Part shown: in pieces, positions 25,658 to 35,433 of the stretch
Position numbering within the stretch: the stretch's first letter is position 1
How the letters are laid out: each line of letters begins with the position of its first letter
Assembly: GCF_002197645.1 (NCBI RefSeq)
Contig: NZ_CP021876.1
Coordinates: 1-64,000 of the forward strand
DNA length: 64,000 nucleotides
Reading direction: 5' to 3'
Source: Enterococcus wangshanyuanii
Lineage (GTDB): Bacteria; Bacillota; Bacilli; Lactobacillales; Enterococcaceae
Made by a program: the position numbers and the translations under genes
The notes under the pieces: generated by a model
What the model was told of the DNA's origin: nothing
Seen by the model: the letters and a program-made list of their open reading frames with translations, nothing else
Databases searched by the model: none

Positions 25658-26224
25658 ATGGCTGAATCAGTAAAAGAATCAATAGATTATGCAGAATATA
25701 AGCTAAAAAAGAAAAATCTTTTGAAACTTCTTGATAGGAAAACAAAAAAGGTTCTTTATCTAGAAAAAAGAACAAACCTCCTAAAGAAGTTACCATTTTT
25801 AGGGTATTTTGATCGAAGCAAACTTGTTTTGAGAACAAAATGGTACATGATTCCACTTCTAGCTGTAGTTCCATTATTCGCCCTTTTCGGGAAAATGATT
25901 TACGATTCTGGGTTTGAACAGCCAGATATTGTACATATGATGGTGCCTGCAACATATCTTTCTTTGTTTGGAAATGTAATTTTCACTTTAATTGTACTCT
26001 TCTTGTGGTTATTGATTTTAGGAATCATTAGCCTAGCGATACTTGGAGTAATTGTTGAGGTAGTAAAGTTTACTTCTTACGTATTTTCAGATCGTTATTT
26101 AGTCATTGAGCTAAAGGAGTTAGCAGAACGAATTGAAAAAGATAAACGAGCGATAAAAAAAGCACAAGAAGAATTGAATTTACTAAATAAGGAGTGGGAA
26201 CTTTATGCCGAAGAAAAAGAATAG
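25658..26224 (+). CDS. Membrane protein with flanking coiled coils, 188 aa
   Basis: ATG 25658, TTAGGAG upstream. Lys-rich helix, two or three membrane segments (YMIPLLAVVPLFALFGKMI; VIFTLIVLFLWLLILGIISL), then a C-terminal coiled coil. Its end overlaps the HTH gene by 20 bases. Function unknown. Confidence 0.5.
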   Translation: MAESVKESIDYAEYKLKKKNLLKLLDRKTKKVLYLEKRTNLLKKLPFLGYFDRSKLVLRTKWYMIPLLAVVPLFALFGKMIYDSGFEQPDIVHMMVPATYLSLFGNVIFTLIVLFLWLLILGIISLAILGVIVEVVKFTSYVFSDRYLVIELKELAERIEKDKRAIKKAQEELNLLNKEWELYAEEKE

Positions 26225-26444
26225 TAGTTTTGAATCCAGTATTCACGTATACAGAGCAATGCAACGTATGACCCAACAGGAGTTAGCTGATAAAGTAGGG
26301 GTCTCACGTCAAACGATCATTCAATTAGAACGGAATCGCTACAACCCTTCACTTTTACTGGCGCATGATATCGCTGATGTTTTTGAAGTCCCGATTGAAC
26401 AAATTTTTACTTTTAAACGAATAAATCAAGATGTTGAAGCTTAG
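26205..26444 (+). CDS. Cro/CI-type transcriptional regulator (YgzD-like)
   Basis: 79 residues, nearly all helix-turn-helix: MTQQELADKVGVSRQTIIQL, then NPSLLLAHDIADVFEVPIEQIF. This compact form is widespread in Gram-positive genomes, often beside membrane proteins it regulates. Overlap with the preceding membrane gene suggests a two-gene unit. Confidence 0.75.
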   Translation: MPKKKNSSFESSIHVYRAMQRMTQQELADKVGVSRQTIIQLERNRYNPSLLLAHDIADVFEVPIEQIFTFKRINQDVEA

Positions 26445-26496
26445 TATAGACTAAAAGTGTTTAATACTTTACTATCAATATAAGGAGGAGAATCAA

Positions 26497-26676
26497 ATGG
26501 TTTGTTCAAACGAAGAGTTCCTTACAGTAGATCAAAAATTAGGAATCATAGTGGATGTATATGTTCCTTTGAATCATAGAGAAACAAATTTAGAACCAAA
26601 CGAAAAAATCGCATTATTCAAAATTCAAGCGAGCAAAAATAAAAGAAGAAAACCTTACAAATGGAATTGGAGATAA
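26497..26676 (+). CDS. Hypothetical protein, 59 aa
   Basis: ATG 26497 behind an ideal AAGGAGGAG. Begins MVCSNEEFLTVDQKLG and ends with a basic KWNWR. No family recognised; the ribosome site argues that it is real. Confidence 0.5.
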   Translation: MVCSNEEFLTVDQKLGIIVDVYVPLNHRETNLEPNEKIALFKIQASKNKRRKPYKWNWR

Positions 26677-26716
26677 ATTTTTGACCAGGTCAGACTTTTT
26701 TCGAGGATGTGAAAAA

Positions 26717-26863
26717 ATGAAGCAAATAAAAGTGTTGGGTTCGTTACTTATTGCAATTGTTTTGTCACTCATAAATTTTGATCAATTATTTATACTCATT
26801 GTTTTATCAGGTGTTTATGCCTTGTTCAAGGCGATGGATCTGTATTATGAATATTCAAACTGA
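26717..26863 (+). CDS. Small membrane protein, 48 aa
   Basis: ATG 26717. Two short hydrophobic helices (VLGSLLIAIVLSLINF; LFILIVLSGVYALF). Weak ribosome site (GAGGATG). Function unknown. Confidence 0.4.
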   Translation: MKQIKVLGSLLIAIVLSLINFDQLFILIVLSGVYALFKAMDLYYEYSN

Positions 26864-26885
26864 GAAGAAATTGGAGGATTTAAAA

Positions 26886-28037
26886 ATGGAAAAGTTAAGT
26901 AAAAAAACGAAATTAATAATTACAAGTGTTGGGGTTATCGCAGCACTAGCAGTTGGTGGTAGTGTTTATGCTAGTAACCAGTCAAAACAAAAACTAGATG
27001 AAGCTCAAAAAGTAATCACAACAAAAACAACAGGGCTTACGGATCTAGAAGTAAAGATCAACAAACTGTTTGACGATAAGGACAATAATTTCCTAGCAAA
27101 GAATGTTACTAAAGATCAGGTAAAGACACTACGTGAAGAATTTGATCGTCTATCGATCGGGAAACAAACAGAGAAAGTAGATTTAAAAGAGTACAACAAG
27201 GAAGCTGGAGACACCGAAAAAGCTTTAAAGGCACTGGAAAAGAAAGTTGATGCTCAAACAGCGATTAACCAATTATTTAAGCAAGAGAAAGAAAATGCGG
27301 CATTGAATGGATCTGTTGTAAAAAAAGATTTATCAATTGTAGACGATCTTAAAAAGGAAACAGTAGAATCGACAAAAAAGGAGTATTACAAAAAAGACTC
27401 TAAAACGGCTTATGACAAAGCAATCAATGATTTGATTGTAAATGCAGAAAATCAAGTAAAGCAAATTGAGACTGCAAAACAAGCCGTCAGCAAAATATTT
27501 AAAGAAAATAAAGTGATTTCAACTGACCATAAACTTTATGATACAGCTAAAACAGAGACAGATAAGATTAAAAATGCAAAAGCTAAAAAATCTCTAAATG
27601 ATCAACTGTCTAAGGTCAAAACAGACATTGAGAAAAAAGCAGAAGAGTCAAAAAAACAGTCTGAAGCGAAAGAAGCCGCTTCAGCTGATTCGATGCAACA
27701 ACCACAAAATGGTGTTACTAGTCCTGGAACCGTTGAAGCAGCACAAGAACAAGTTCAAACAGATCAAGGTGCAGCAACTACAGATTATACAGGTGACGGT
27801 GCTGCGACAGATACAGGTGGTTATGTGCCGCAAGGAGGAACAGACACAGGATATCAGCAGCCACAATACCAAGCGCCACCTGCTGAACAAGCCCCTCAAA
27901 CACCACCAACAGGAGGCCAATCTACACCACCTGGAGATAATGGGGGGAGTAATACAATTCATTTAAAACCAGAAGATATTCAAGGTTCAGAAAATAATAA
28001 CCATGGAGGAACTAATGAGTGGTGGGGATTTGAATAA
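26886..28037 (+). CDS. Secreted or anchored coiled-coil protein with P/Q/G-rich tail
   Basis: 383 residues from ATG 26886 (TTGGAGG upstream). One N-terminal membrane helix (LIITSVGVIAALAVGGSVYA), a long Lys/Glu-rich helical region (residues 45-255) with repeats like QTAINQLFKQEKENA and QAVSKIFKENKVIS, then a low-complexity tail rich in Gln, Pro, Thr and Gly with many PPA/TPP words. It probably extends from the membrane through the wall at the transfer site. A terminator follows. Confidence 0.65.
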   Translation: MEKLSKKTKLIITSVGVIAALAVGGSVYASNQSKQKLDEAQKVITTKTTGLTDLEVKINKLFDDKDNNFLAKNVTKDQVKTLREEFDRLSIGKQTEKVDLKEYNKEAGDTEKALKALEKKVDAQTAINQLFKQEKENAALNGSVVKKDLSIVDDLKKETVESTKKEYYKKDSKTAYDKAINDLIVNAENQVKQIETAKQAVSKIFKENKVISTDHKLYDTAKTETDKIKNAKAKKSLNDQLSKVKTDIEKKAEESKKQSEAKEAASADSMQQPQNGVTSPGTVEAAQEQVQTDQGAATTDYTGDGAATDTGGYVPQGGTDTGYQQPQYQAPPAEQAPQTPPTGGQSTPPGDNGGSNTIHLKPEDIQGSENNNHGGTNEWWGFE

Positions 28038-28055
28038 ATAGAACATAGATTAAAG

Positions 28056-28091
28056 GAAGTCACGTAAGTATATATGCTTACGTGACTTTTT
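28056..28091 (+). terminator. Terminator before the surface-protein gene
   Basis: Perfect 12-bp stem AAGTCACGTAAG (28056-28067) with 28076-28087, then T-run. Confidence 0.8.
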
Positions 28092-28193
28092 TATGTGAAA
28101 GAGAGGAAATGAACATGAAAATGATTCGATCACCTGCGAAGTGAAAAGGTCAACTCAACCAACTAAAAAACAATTTTATAAAAAGGAGAACTT

Positions 28194-30836
28194 ATGAAAA
28201 TCAATAAAGTATTTAGTAAATGCGCAACAGTTTTAACAACAGCGATGGTGTTAGGCCAAGTAGCGTTAACGCCTATCCAAGCATTAGCAACAGAAGGAAC
28301 ACCAAGTACAGAAGATACCAGTTCCAAAGAAACGATAGAATCTACCACCGAAGAAACAAGTTCAGCGACAGCTGAATCAACAGAAGAGAATGAATCAACC
28401 CAAGAAGTACAAATTCCAGAAGTTACAATCGCTCCACCTATAAATAATGCGATTGATAATTTTTTAGCCTCGCAGCCACTAGTTTCTAGCGGTTTTACAG
28501 CTGATGGGGATCAAATCACATTTAATCAACGAATGAACTCTTTGTTTAGAGAGATTGGAAATAGTACTGGTAAGTTGACAAAATATTATAGCTCAACAGC
28601 CTATATTTCAACACCATATATTGATATTGTTGGTGAGGACAATGGAGCTGTATGGTGTATCAAACCTGACAGTCCATTTCCTGTAAATGTTGAGTATGCG
28701 AAAAGCATTTACAATGACGAAGGTGTTGTAAATATCTTATACTATGCCGTAAAAAATGGCTGGGATCAACCAAATGAAAATTACGTAGATGTTTTCGTAG
28801 CGCTAAATGCATATTTAGGACACTCATATCAAGGAGTAGATCTAAATATGCCAGTATTTACTTCAGATCCTAATGTTGCTTTCTTGCTTCAAAAAGCGAA
28901 AGATAAAGATGCGCCAACTGGTAATTTCTCTATCAAAAATAAAATTCAAACAGCTGGATTCGATCGAAATACAAAAAAACAAATTACTGATTGGTATACA
29001 CCTGAAACAGATGGACAGAATGTGACATATGATATTCCAACGAACGATTTTGACAAAGAAGTAACAGTGGAATTAGACAATGGACAAACTTTCAGTAGTC
29101 AATCAGGTACCAAAACAATTCCGGCAAACGTTAAGTTTCGTCTTATTGCACCAGCTAACTATACCAAAAAATTAAATTTTACAATTAATACAAACTATAA
29201 AAAATTAGCAGCATTACTATTTGAACCTCTCAATGCTAATGCTCAATCTGTAGTTAAGCCTGGTGGTATGAAAGATCCGTTAAAAGAAGAAAACGTACAA
29301 GCGACATTTTTCGCTCGACAAGGAAAGTTCAAGTTGAAAAAGACTTCAGAAATCAGCAATCTTCCAATGAGTGAAGTTGGTTTCAAGGTAACCATGTCAA
29401 CTGGTGAAGTATTAGAACTTGAATCAAATGAAAACGGGGAAACGCCTGAAAGTAAAGACTTTGATTTTGGCACAACGGGTGAAGTAACCGAAGTAAAAAC
29501 ACCTGCCGGTTATGTAAAATTAGCAAGTCCAATCAAATTTACGATTGAAGCAGGGACAACGATTGAAGTTGCGATTGAAAACAAGATCCAAAAAGGAAAA
29601 TTTACTTTCCAAAAATTTGAAGAGGTGTATAATCCTCAAGCGACATGGGATGCAGGGAAACCAATGTATGACAGAAACCCAGCGGCCAATCGTGAGTTTG
29701 ACCTTGTTCGAGTAAATGATCACACGTTACCTGATGGCAAGACCATTGTAGATAAGGCAGGCGAAGTAGTCGATCATATTGTGACAGATAAAGACGGGAA
29801 CGGTAGTTCAAATGTGGAATTGTTTATCGGTAGCCAAAATAAATACAAATTAGTGGAAACAAATACTCCTGAAAATTACCGTGATCCTTCTGATATTCAA
29901 ACAGAGTTCTCTATTCCTTATGGAAACAACACGGAGAAATTAGTCTTGTTTGACCAGGGCGAAATCGACAATGAATTAAAAACAGTGAATCTAACATTCA
30001 ACAAAAAGAATGCCTTAGATTTAGCAGGATTGAACTTAACAGGTGCTCAATTCTTGGTTCAAGGCTTAACAAATGATGTGAAATTCATGTTTACAACAGA
30101 ATCTACTTCTACTTTACTAAAATTATTGGCAGATAAAGGAACAGCTACTTATTCATTTACGGAAGTAAAACGTCCAGATGGATTTGACCTAGTACCAGGA
30201 ACAACAGATACACGAATTGTGACTGTCACTGAAGGAAAAGACATGACCATTGATTGGGAAAACATGCCAAAAGCACAAAAAGTTGGTATTTCAACTCAAG
30301 CACATACTGGTGACGGCAGCTCTCAAACGTTTGTATGGGGTGAGGATGCAACATTCTACGATGACAGCAACCTTACACATGAAAACATTCCAAACGGTAC
30401 TAAACGGAAAAAAGAAGTGAAACTTCATGCAGATTATGAAGATGGAACATCAGCGATTGTTTGGAGATCCGGTGTGGTTGATTATACAGTAGTAGATAAA
30501 GAAATGACTGAACGTGCAATCGCAGAATATGACTACAAAAAAGATCCCAAAGCAACACCAAACACTCGCTGGTACTTCTCTGAAGACGGTTATGATAAGG
30601 ATGGTAAAAAAGATACTGAGCATAACCCTGACGGAAAAGATGCCAAACAAGATATTCGACCAGTTCTAAAAGAAACACCTAAAACACCAGCTACACCAAG
30701 TACACCGGCAAAAAGAGGAACACTACCTAGTACCGGTGAAACGATTCAAGCAACATTCGCCCTCATTGGTTTGATGATCACAGCGATTGTTGGTTTTTTC
30801 TTTGTTTCAAAGAAAGCAGAAAACGAATTAGTATAA
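28194..30836 (+). CDS. LPXTG surface adhesin with thioester-like, Cna_B and VaFE domains
   Basis: 880 residues. Signal peptide (cleavage near residue 33, PIQALAT), Ser/Thr/Glu linker, then a domain with GAVWCIKPD and FVALNAYLGH like thioester adhesin domains, although I do not see the usual TQxA glutamine. Several SpaA/Cna_B modules follow (KKTSEISNLPMSEVGFKV; ANREFDLVRVN; LTGAQFLVQG), then a VaFE-type ester domain (VGISTQAHTGDG), a linker of TPxTP repeats and the sortase signal LPSTGE with membrane helix and charged tail. Its role is probably cell contact, analogous to aggregation and adhesion factors of pheromone plasmids. AAGGAG 8 nt upstream. Confidence 0.85.
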   Translation: MKINKVFSKCATVLTTAMVLGQVALTPIQALATEGTPSTEDTSSKETIESTTEETSSATAESTEENESTQEVQIPEVTIAPPINNAIDNFLASQPLVSSGFTADGDQITFNQRMNSLFREIGNSTGKLTKYYSSTAYISTPYIDIVGEDNGAVWCIKPDSPFPVNVEYAKSIYNDEGVVNILYYAVKNGWDQPNENYVDVFVALNAYLGHSYQGVDLNMPVFTSDPNVAFLLQKAKDKDAPTGNFSIKNKIQTAGFDRNTKKQITDWYTPETDGQNVTYDIPTNDFDKEVTVELDNGQTFSSQSGTKTIPANVKFRLIAPANYTKKLNFTINTNYKKLAALLFEPLNANAQSVVKPGGMKDPLKEENVQATFFARQGKFKLKKTSEISNLPMSEVGFKVTMSTGEVLELESNENGETPESKDFDFGTTGEVTEVKTPAGYVKLASPIKFTIEAGTTIEVAIENKIQKGKFTFQKFEEVYNPQATWDAGKPMYDRNPAANREFDLVRVNDHTLPDGKTIVDKAGEVVDHIVTDKDGNGSSNVELFIGSQNKYKLVETNTPENYRDPSDIQTEFSIPYGNNTEKLVLFDQGEIDNELKTVNLTFNKKNALDLAGLNLTGAQFLVQGLTNDVKFMFTTESTSTLLKLLADKGTATYSFTEVKRPDGFDLVPGTTDTRIVTVTEGKDMTIDWENMPKAQKVGISTQAHTGDGSSQTFVWGEDATFYDDSNLTHENIPNGTKRKKEVKLHADYEDGTSAIVWRSGVVDYTVVDKEMTERAIAEYDYKKDPKATPNTRWYFSEDGYDKDGKKDTEHNPDGKDAKQDIRPVLKETPKTPATPSTPAKRGTLPSTGETIQATFALIGLMITAIVGFFFVSKKAENELV

Positions 30837-30905
30837 AATAATGATAGCTAAGCGGTGAACTTTTCAGTAAGTTTATCGCTTTTTTATTTTCAGGGAGAGG
30901 AATAT

Positions 30906-31292
30906 ATGGAGACAAAAAAATTGTTTCTAATGGAGAGTGATACCCTTTTAGACTATCGCAGTAAAGTTAGAAAACTAAGATTTATAAACATAAAACACAA
31001 TGAAATCATTAAATTAGCAGGGAATCAGGTACTTACGGCGGACAACATTGTTGAGATTGAAACAATTGTATTGATCAAATTAGGAAAGTCAGTTGAAATT
31101 CCTCTTAAAAAAGGATCTGGTACATTTCAATATGTTCATACCAGGTATGGCCGTAAGAAAGAAAAGATTGCTCGTTTTGAAGTAGATCCTGCTTATTTTG
31201 TGACAGAGGCGATGATTAAGATTGAATTCGGCTCAAACAAAGCTAAATCCCCTTTTAAACAAAAAATACAGTTGGAGGTGAACACCACATGA
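30906..31292 (+). CDS. Hypothetical protein, 128 aa
   Basis: ATG 30906 (GGGAGAGG). Beta-rich and basic, with ETIVLIKLGKSVEIPLKKGS and VHTRYGRKKEK. Overlaps the following gene by ATGA. No family recognised. Confidence 0.5.
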   Translation: METKKLFLMESDTLLDYRSKVRKLRFINIKHNEIIKLAGNQVLTADNIVEIETIVLIKLGKSVEIPLKKGSGTFQYVHTRYGRKKEKIARFEVDPAYFVTEAMIKIEFGSNKAKSPFKQKIQLEVNTT

Positions 31293-31495
31293 AGACAGCA
31301 GAGACAGGAAATCAAGTAATAGAACGTATTTCTTTTTTAGAAAAATCTAATCACCAATACCACTGTTTATTAGAACAGAAAAAAATAGATTGTCAGCTGT
31401 TAGAAGAAGAAAATCGGCAAATGAAGCGACAAATTGATTTATTAAAACGGGAATTATCCCGATTAAAGGCACCTAACTATTTGGTAGCAATCTAA
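31289..31495 (+). CDS. Small coiled-coil protein, 68 aa
   Basis: Heptad-like leucines run through LLEEENRQMKRQIDLLKREL. Coupled to the gene before it by a four-base overlap, so the two products may form a complex. Confidence 0.5.
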   Translation: MKTAETGNQVIERISFLEKSNHQYHCLLEQKKIDCQLLEEENRQMKRQIDLLKRELSRLKAPNYLVAI

Positions 31496-31509
31496 GGAGG
31501 ATCATACTT

Positions 31510-32382
31510 TTGAAAAAAGCAGTTACTTTATTTTCAGTACTACTCATTTTTTCTAGCACCTTTCCTATCATGAGTTTTGCGGAAGAGATCAATCAGGAAA
31601 TAACAATAGGGAGCAACAAACCTATTGAAGTGCCGGAAGAAACAAGTACAAGCGGATCAGCGACACAAGAGTCGTTTAGTCAACCAGAAACGTCGACAAC
31701 GCAGGAATTGGCACAGGAAAGCCAAACAACGGATAGAACGGAATCAAGCAATGAAACCACTCCTTCAGAAATACCTGTCCAAGTAGAACCAACAGAAACA
31801 CCACAAGGGGCACCAACGGAAGAAGTTCATGAGGTAATGCCGGCAGAACCAGTTGTAAATGAAGCTGTTGTAACGGTGGAACCGTCAGCGCTTCATTTTG
31901 ACAAGGACGCTACGACAGAAGCGTTTATCGCTCGAATTGGTGAACCCGCTCGTAAAATAGGACAAGAAACGAATTTATTTGCTTCAGTAATGATCGCCCA
32001 AGCCATTTTAGAATCAGGATCAGGTGGCAGCCAATTAAGCCAGGAACCGTATAATAATTTATTTGGGATCAAAGGAGAATTTGAAGGTCAGTCTGTGACC
32101 CTACCGACGTTGGAAGACGACGGATCAGGAAACTACTATTCTACTAATGCACCATTCCGAGTATACCCAGGTCCAGAAGAATCGTTAAGAGATTATTCTA
32201 AGCTATTTACAGACGGTGTAGATTGGAATCCAACTATTTACAAAGGAGCTTGGAAAAGCGAAGCAGGAAGCTATCAGAACGCTACACAAGCCCTTACGGG
32301 TGTGTATGCGACAGATACTCTTTACAACCAAAAATTGAATGGGTTGATAGAAACCTATAGTGCGACACGTTTCCTTATAATC
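31510..32382 (+). CDS. Secreted peptidoglycan hydrolase, exon 1 (GH73 domain)
   Basis: TTG 31510 behind AAGGAGG opens a protein with signal peptide (cleavage near PIMSFAEE), a Ser/Thr/Glu/Pro linker to about residue 125, and a GH73 glucosaminidase domain (AFIARIGEPARKIGQETNLF, AQAILESGSGGSQLS with catalytic Glu, NNLFGIKG). A group II intron starts GTGTG at 32383; the last codon ATC is complete. Exon 2 at 34963 supplies a CHAP domain. Spliced, the protein would have about 437 residues. Such hydrolases open the wall for the conjugation channel. Unspliced, translation ends six bases into the intron and yields the GH73 part alone. Confidence 0.8.
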
Positions 32383-34962
32383 GTGTGAACGAGAAAAAGG
32401 AGAATTAACTACAAAAAGGTTAATTACAACTAACTACTTGATAATTGGAATGAAAGCCGTCATGTTGGCTGAAACAATTAATCTGATACTTCTACATGCC
32501 TGAAATAGTAACAGATATGCAAGGTATGAAGCTAGATAAAGTCGGTAGAATATTTCCTAAGTGAAGGTTTTTATCCATTCATAAGGAAATAGATATACCG
32601 GGATGCTATAAATTTTCTATGGTGAGAATGTAATAAAAAAATTACTGACGAACTTACGAATGTACGGGTCTAAATTTCGATATATATGAAAGTATATAGT
32701 TGCGTGCGCAACGAACAATACCGAAAAGTAAGAGTTGTAAGTATGAAATTTGGGATAAGGAACAATGACCTTATAAATTGTTCAGGCTTATAGTAAGCAC
32801 CTAAGGAAAAATGTAAAGCTAGAGTAGTTGGAACGTGGAAAGCGAAAAACATGTATAAAACGACTGTTATCGGCATGGTGGATATAAGACAACAAGTCAA
32901 AAATCCTTAATTTTCGTGAGAGTAAGGGCACAGTACCTATGAAGCGGGTAATGACCGTGGAGGGATAGCCCTAAGACTTTTTCGTAATAAATAGATACTA
33001 GTTAAATGAAACTCACAGAATCTGGTAAGAAGATGAGACTATCAATGATAGGAGAGAGACTTCATCAGTGAGTACAAAAAGTTTGCGTTATTCAGAATAT
33101 TACAATATGCAGTCAACATTTGATTGGCTGTACCAAAGAAGCCAAAATAAATGCACAAAAGGGTTAAATTTATATGAAATCATCACGTCTGAAAATAATA
33201 TACTACTAGCATACCGAATGATAAAAACGAATACTGGATCACGTACCGCAGGAGTTGACGGTATAACAATATCTGATTTCAAAATAAAAGATACACAAAA
33301 ATTTATCAAAGAAATCAGAGAAGCGTTAACCAACTTCCAACCTCAAGTGGTAAGACGAGTTGAAATACCTAAAGCCAATGGAAAGAAGCGTCCATTAGGA
33401 ATTCCGACTATGAGAGATAGGATAATACAACAAATGTTCAAGCAAGTAATGGAGCCAATTTGTGAGGCACAATTCTTTAAACACTCCTATGGATTTCGCC
33501 CGAATCGTTCAGTAGAACATGCGATTAGTCGATGTAGTCACATTGTAAACGTATCAAAGAACCAGTATGTAGTGGACATTGATATAGAAGGATTTTTCGA
33601 TAATGTAAATCATGCAAAATTATTGAAACAACTCTACACAATAGGAATTAAAGATGCACGAGTTTTAAGTTTGGTTTCTAAAATGCTCAAGGCTCCGGTT
33701 GATAAGGTGGGTGTTCAAAGTAAAGGAACCCCACAAGGAGCTATACTATCACCACTTTTGTCAAACGTAGTTTTGAACTCGCTAGATTGGTGGATTGCCA
33801 ATCAATGGGAAACGTTTAAAAGTGATCATCGTTATTTCAGTAATAGTGGTAGATATAGAGCTTTAAAGACAACAAATCTAAAAGAAATGTACATTGTTCG
33901 ATATGCAGATGATTTCAAAATATTTACAAGGAACCCAAAAAGTGCGATAAAGATATTTCATGCAGTTAAAGGGTACTTAAAAAACCAGTTGAAACTTGAT
34001 ATATCACCAGAAAAATCCAAGATAACGAATCTCAGAAAAAGGTATTCAGAATTTTTGGGATTTGAATTAAAAGTCAATAAGTGTAGAAATGACTACGTTG
34101 GAAGTATCAAGATTTCAGAGAAGGCTAAGTGCCGACTGAAAAAAGAAATTAGAGCAAGAATAATAAGATTAAAAAAATATCCAACAGTGGAAAATATCAT
34201 AGTATATAATTCATTCGTTCGTGGAATACACAATTATTATTGTAAAGCCACCCGAGTAAATTTGGATTTTTCAGCAATCTATTTCTCATGCTTACCAGTA
34301 ATGTTCAATCGTTTAAAATCTATTGGAAAATATGAAATTCCTAGAAGTCCGCCACAATCCTATGTAAAACTGTATGGTCGAAATCACAGAACCTTCCAAG
34401 TACAGGGGATTAATTTAATCCCTATAAGCAAAGTTCGATGGAAGTTAGCGTTGTTTTTCAATCCTAATGTATCAGATTACACATCGGAAGGAAGGGCGCT
34501 CCAAATCAAGAAATTAGAACATACAGTCATCGAGGAATTGTATAAACTTTGCAAAAATGACATTGGAAATAAAACAGTCGAATTTTCGGACAACAAGTTG
34601 TCAAGGTACTCTATGCAAGATGGAAAATGTGCTGTAACAGGAAGATTTCTAACTGCAAATGAAGTACATTGTCACCATAAAATACCTCGATATCTTGGTG
34701 GTAAAGATACATTTAGTAACTTAATTATCGTCCATAAATGGGTTCATAGACTTATTCATATGAAGAAAATAGAAACGATTAATGAGTATATGGCTATACT
34801 GAAGTTGAATAAAAAGCAACTTAGCAAGCTGAATACAATGCGAAAATTATGTAATTTAACTGAAATCTATCAATAATGAAAAAGTTGGAACGCCGTATGA
34901 GGTGAAAGTCTCACGTACGGTGTGGAGCGGGGGAAAATCTGGAGATGACTTCAAAGGATTAC
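32383..34962 (+). mobile_element. Group II intron
   Basis: The 5' boundary is GTGTGAACGAG. Domain V is recognisable at 34890-34920 (CGCCGTATGAGG-GTGAAAG-TCTCACGTACGG) and domain VI follows. I place the 3' end at ...GGATTAC (34962), since this gives the required AY ending and restores the hydrolase frame; ends 4 or 10 bases later are possible but break it. Domains I-III occupy 32389-33067, with no gene. Domain IV holds the reverse transcriptase. Total about 2.58 kb. Confidence 0.8.
33068..34876 (+). CDS. ltrA: Group II intron-encoded reverse transcriptase/maturase
   Basis: 602 residues. Reverse-transcriptase blocks include KKRPLGIPTMRDRIIQ, YGFRPNRSVEHAI, GTPQGAILSPLLSN and the catalytic VRYADDFKIF. 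The maturase X region follows (SFVRGIHNYYCKAT). The C-terminus is an HNH endonuclease: CAVTGRF, VHCHHKIPRYLGG, LIIVHKWVHRLIH. All three activities look intact, so splicing and retrohoming are plausible. Confidence 0.92.
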   Translation: MSTKSLRYSEYYNMQSTFDWLYQRSQNKCTKGLNLYEIITSENNILLAYRMIKTNTGSRTAGVDGITISDFKIKDTQKFIKEIREALTNFQPQVVRRVEIPKANGKKRPLGIPTMRDRIIQQMFKQVMEPICEAQFFKHSYGFRPNRSVEHAISRCSHIVNVSKNQYVVDIDIEGFFDNVNHAKLLKQLYTIGIKDARVLSLVSKMLKAPVDKVGVQSKGTPQGAILSPLLSNVVLNSLDWWIANQWETFKSDHRYFSNSGRYRALKTTNLKEMYIVRYADDFKIFTRNPKSAIKIFHAVKGYLKNQLKLDISPEKSKITNLRKRYSEFLGFELKVNKCRNDYVGSIKISEKAKCRLKKEIRARIIRLKKYPTVENIIVYNSFVRGIHNYYCKATRVNLDFSAIYFSCLPVMFNRLKSIGKYEIPRSPPQSYVKLYGRNHRTFQVQGINLIPISKVRWKLALFFNPNVSDYTSEGRALQIKKLEHTVIEELYKLCKNDIGNKTVEFSDNKLSRYSMQDGKCAVTGRFLTANEVHCHHKIPRYLGGKDTFSNLIIVHKWVHRLIHMKKIETINEYMAILKLNKKQLSKLNTMRKLCNLTEIYQ

Positions 34963-35403
34963 CTATCGCTATACCTAACTCAATACGATCACGAAAAAGG
35001 CGATATCGTCGCCGGTGGTGATTTTGAACCATACAACAATGAGAATTATGACAAAGGTAATAGTTATGCGCCAGGAAATTGCACGCAATATGTTTATAAC
35101 CGCATTACTCAATTAGGAGGTCATGTGGATCTACACATGGGCAACGGTGCAGATTGGGATGCTACAGGTATTGCGAAAGGATATGAGGTAAGTAGTACAC
35201 CAAAAGCTGGTACAGCTGTTTCGTTTGAACCAGGTGTTTTAGGTGCTGATCCATTTTATGGCCATGTTGCTTTTGTCGAGCATGTCTATGAAGACGGGTC
35301 TATTTTGATTTCTGAAATGAACGCACAAGGCTTTGGTGTTATTTCTACACGTACGATTTTAGCTGAGTACACGTATTTAATGAGCTATATTTCCCCTAAA
35401 TAA
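34963..35403 (+). CDS. Peptidoglycan hydrolase, exon 2 (CHAP domain)
   Basis: The frame continues from exon 1 through LTQYDHEKGDIVAGGDF into a CHAP amidase/endopeptidase domain: Cys in GNCTQYVYNRI, His in YGHVAFVEHV, and ISEMNAQGFG. An internal ATG at 34945 lies in the intron and probably reflects chance. Ends YLMSYISPK. Confidence 0.8.
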   Translation, partial: LSLYLTQYDHEKGDIVAGGDFEPYNNENYDKGNSYAPGNCTQYVYNRITQLGGHVDLHMGNGADWDATGIAKGYEVSSTPKAGTAVSFEPGVLGADPFYGHVAFVEHVYEDGSILISEMNAQGFGVISTRTILAEYTYLMSYISPK

Positions 35404-35433
35404 AAACATAGAGACTGAAGGAGAAACACACAT

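Noticed and set aside
34945..35403. CHAP domain as an independent gene starting at ATG 34945
   Set aside because: The ATG lies in the last bases of the group II intron, there is no good ribosome site, and the frame joins exon 1 exactly when the intron is removed at 34962.
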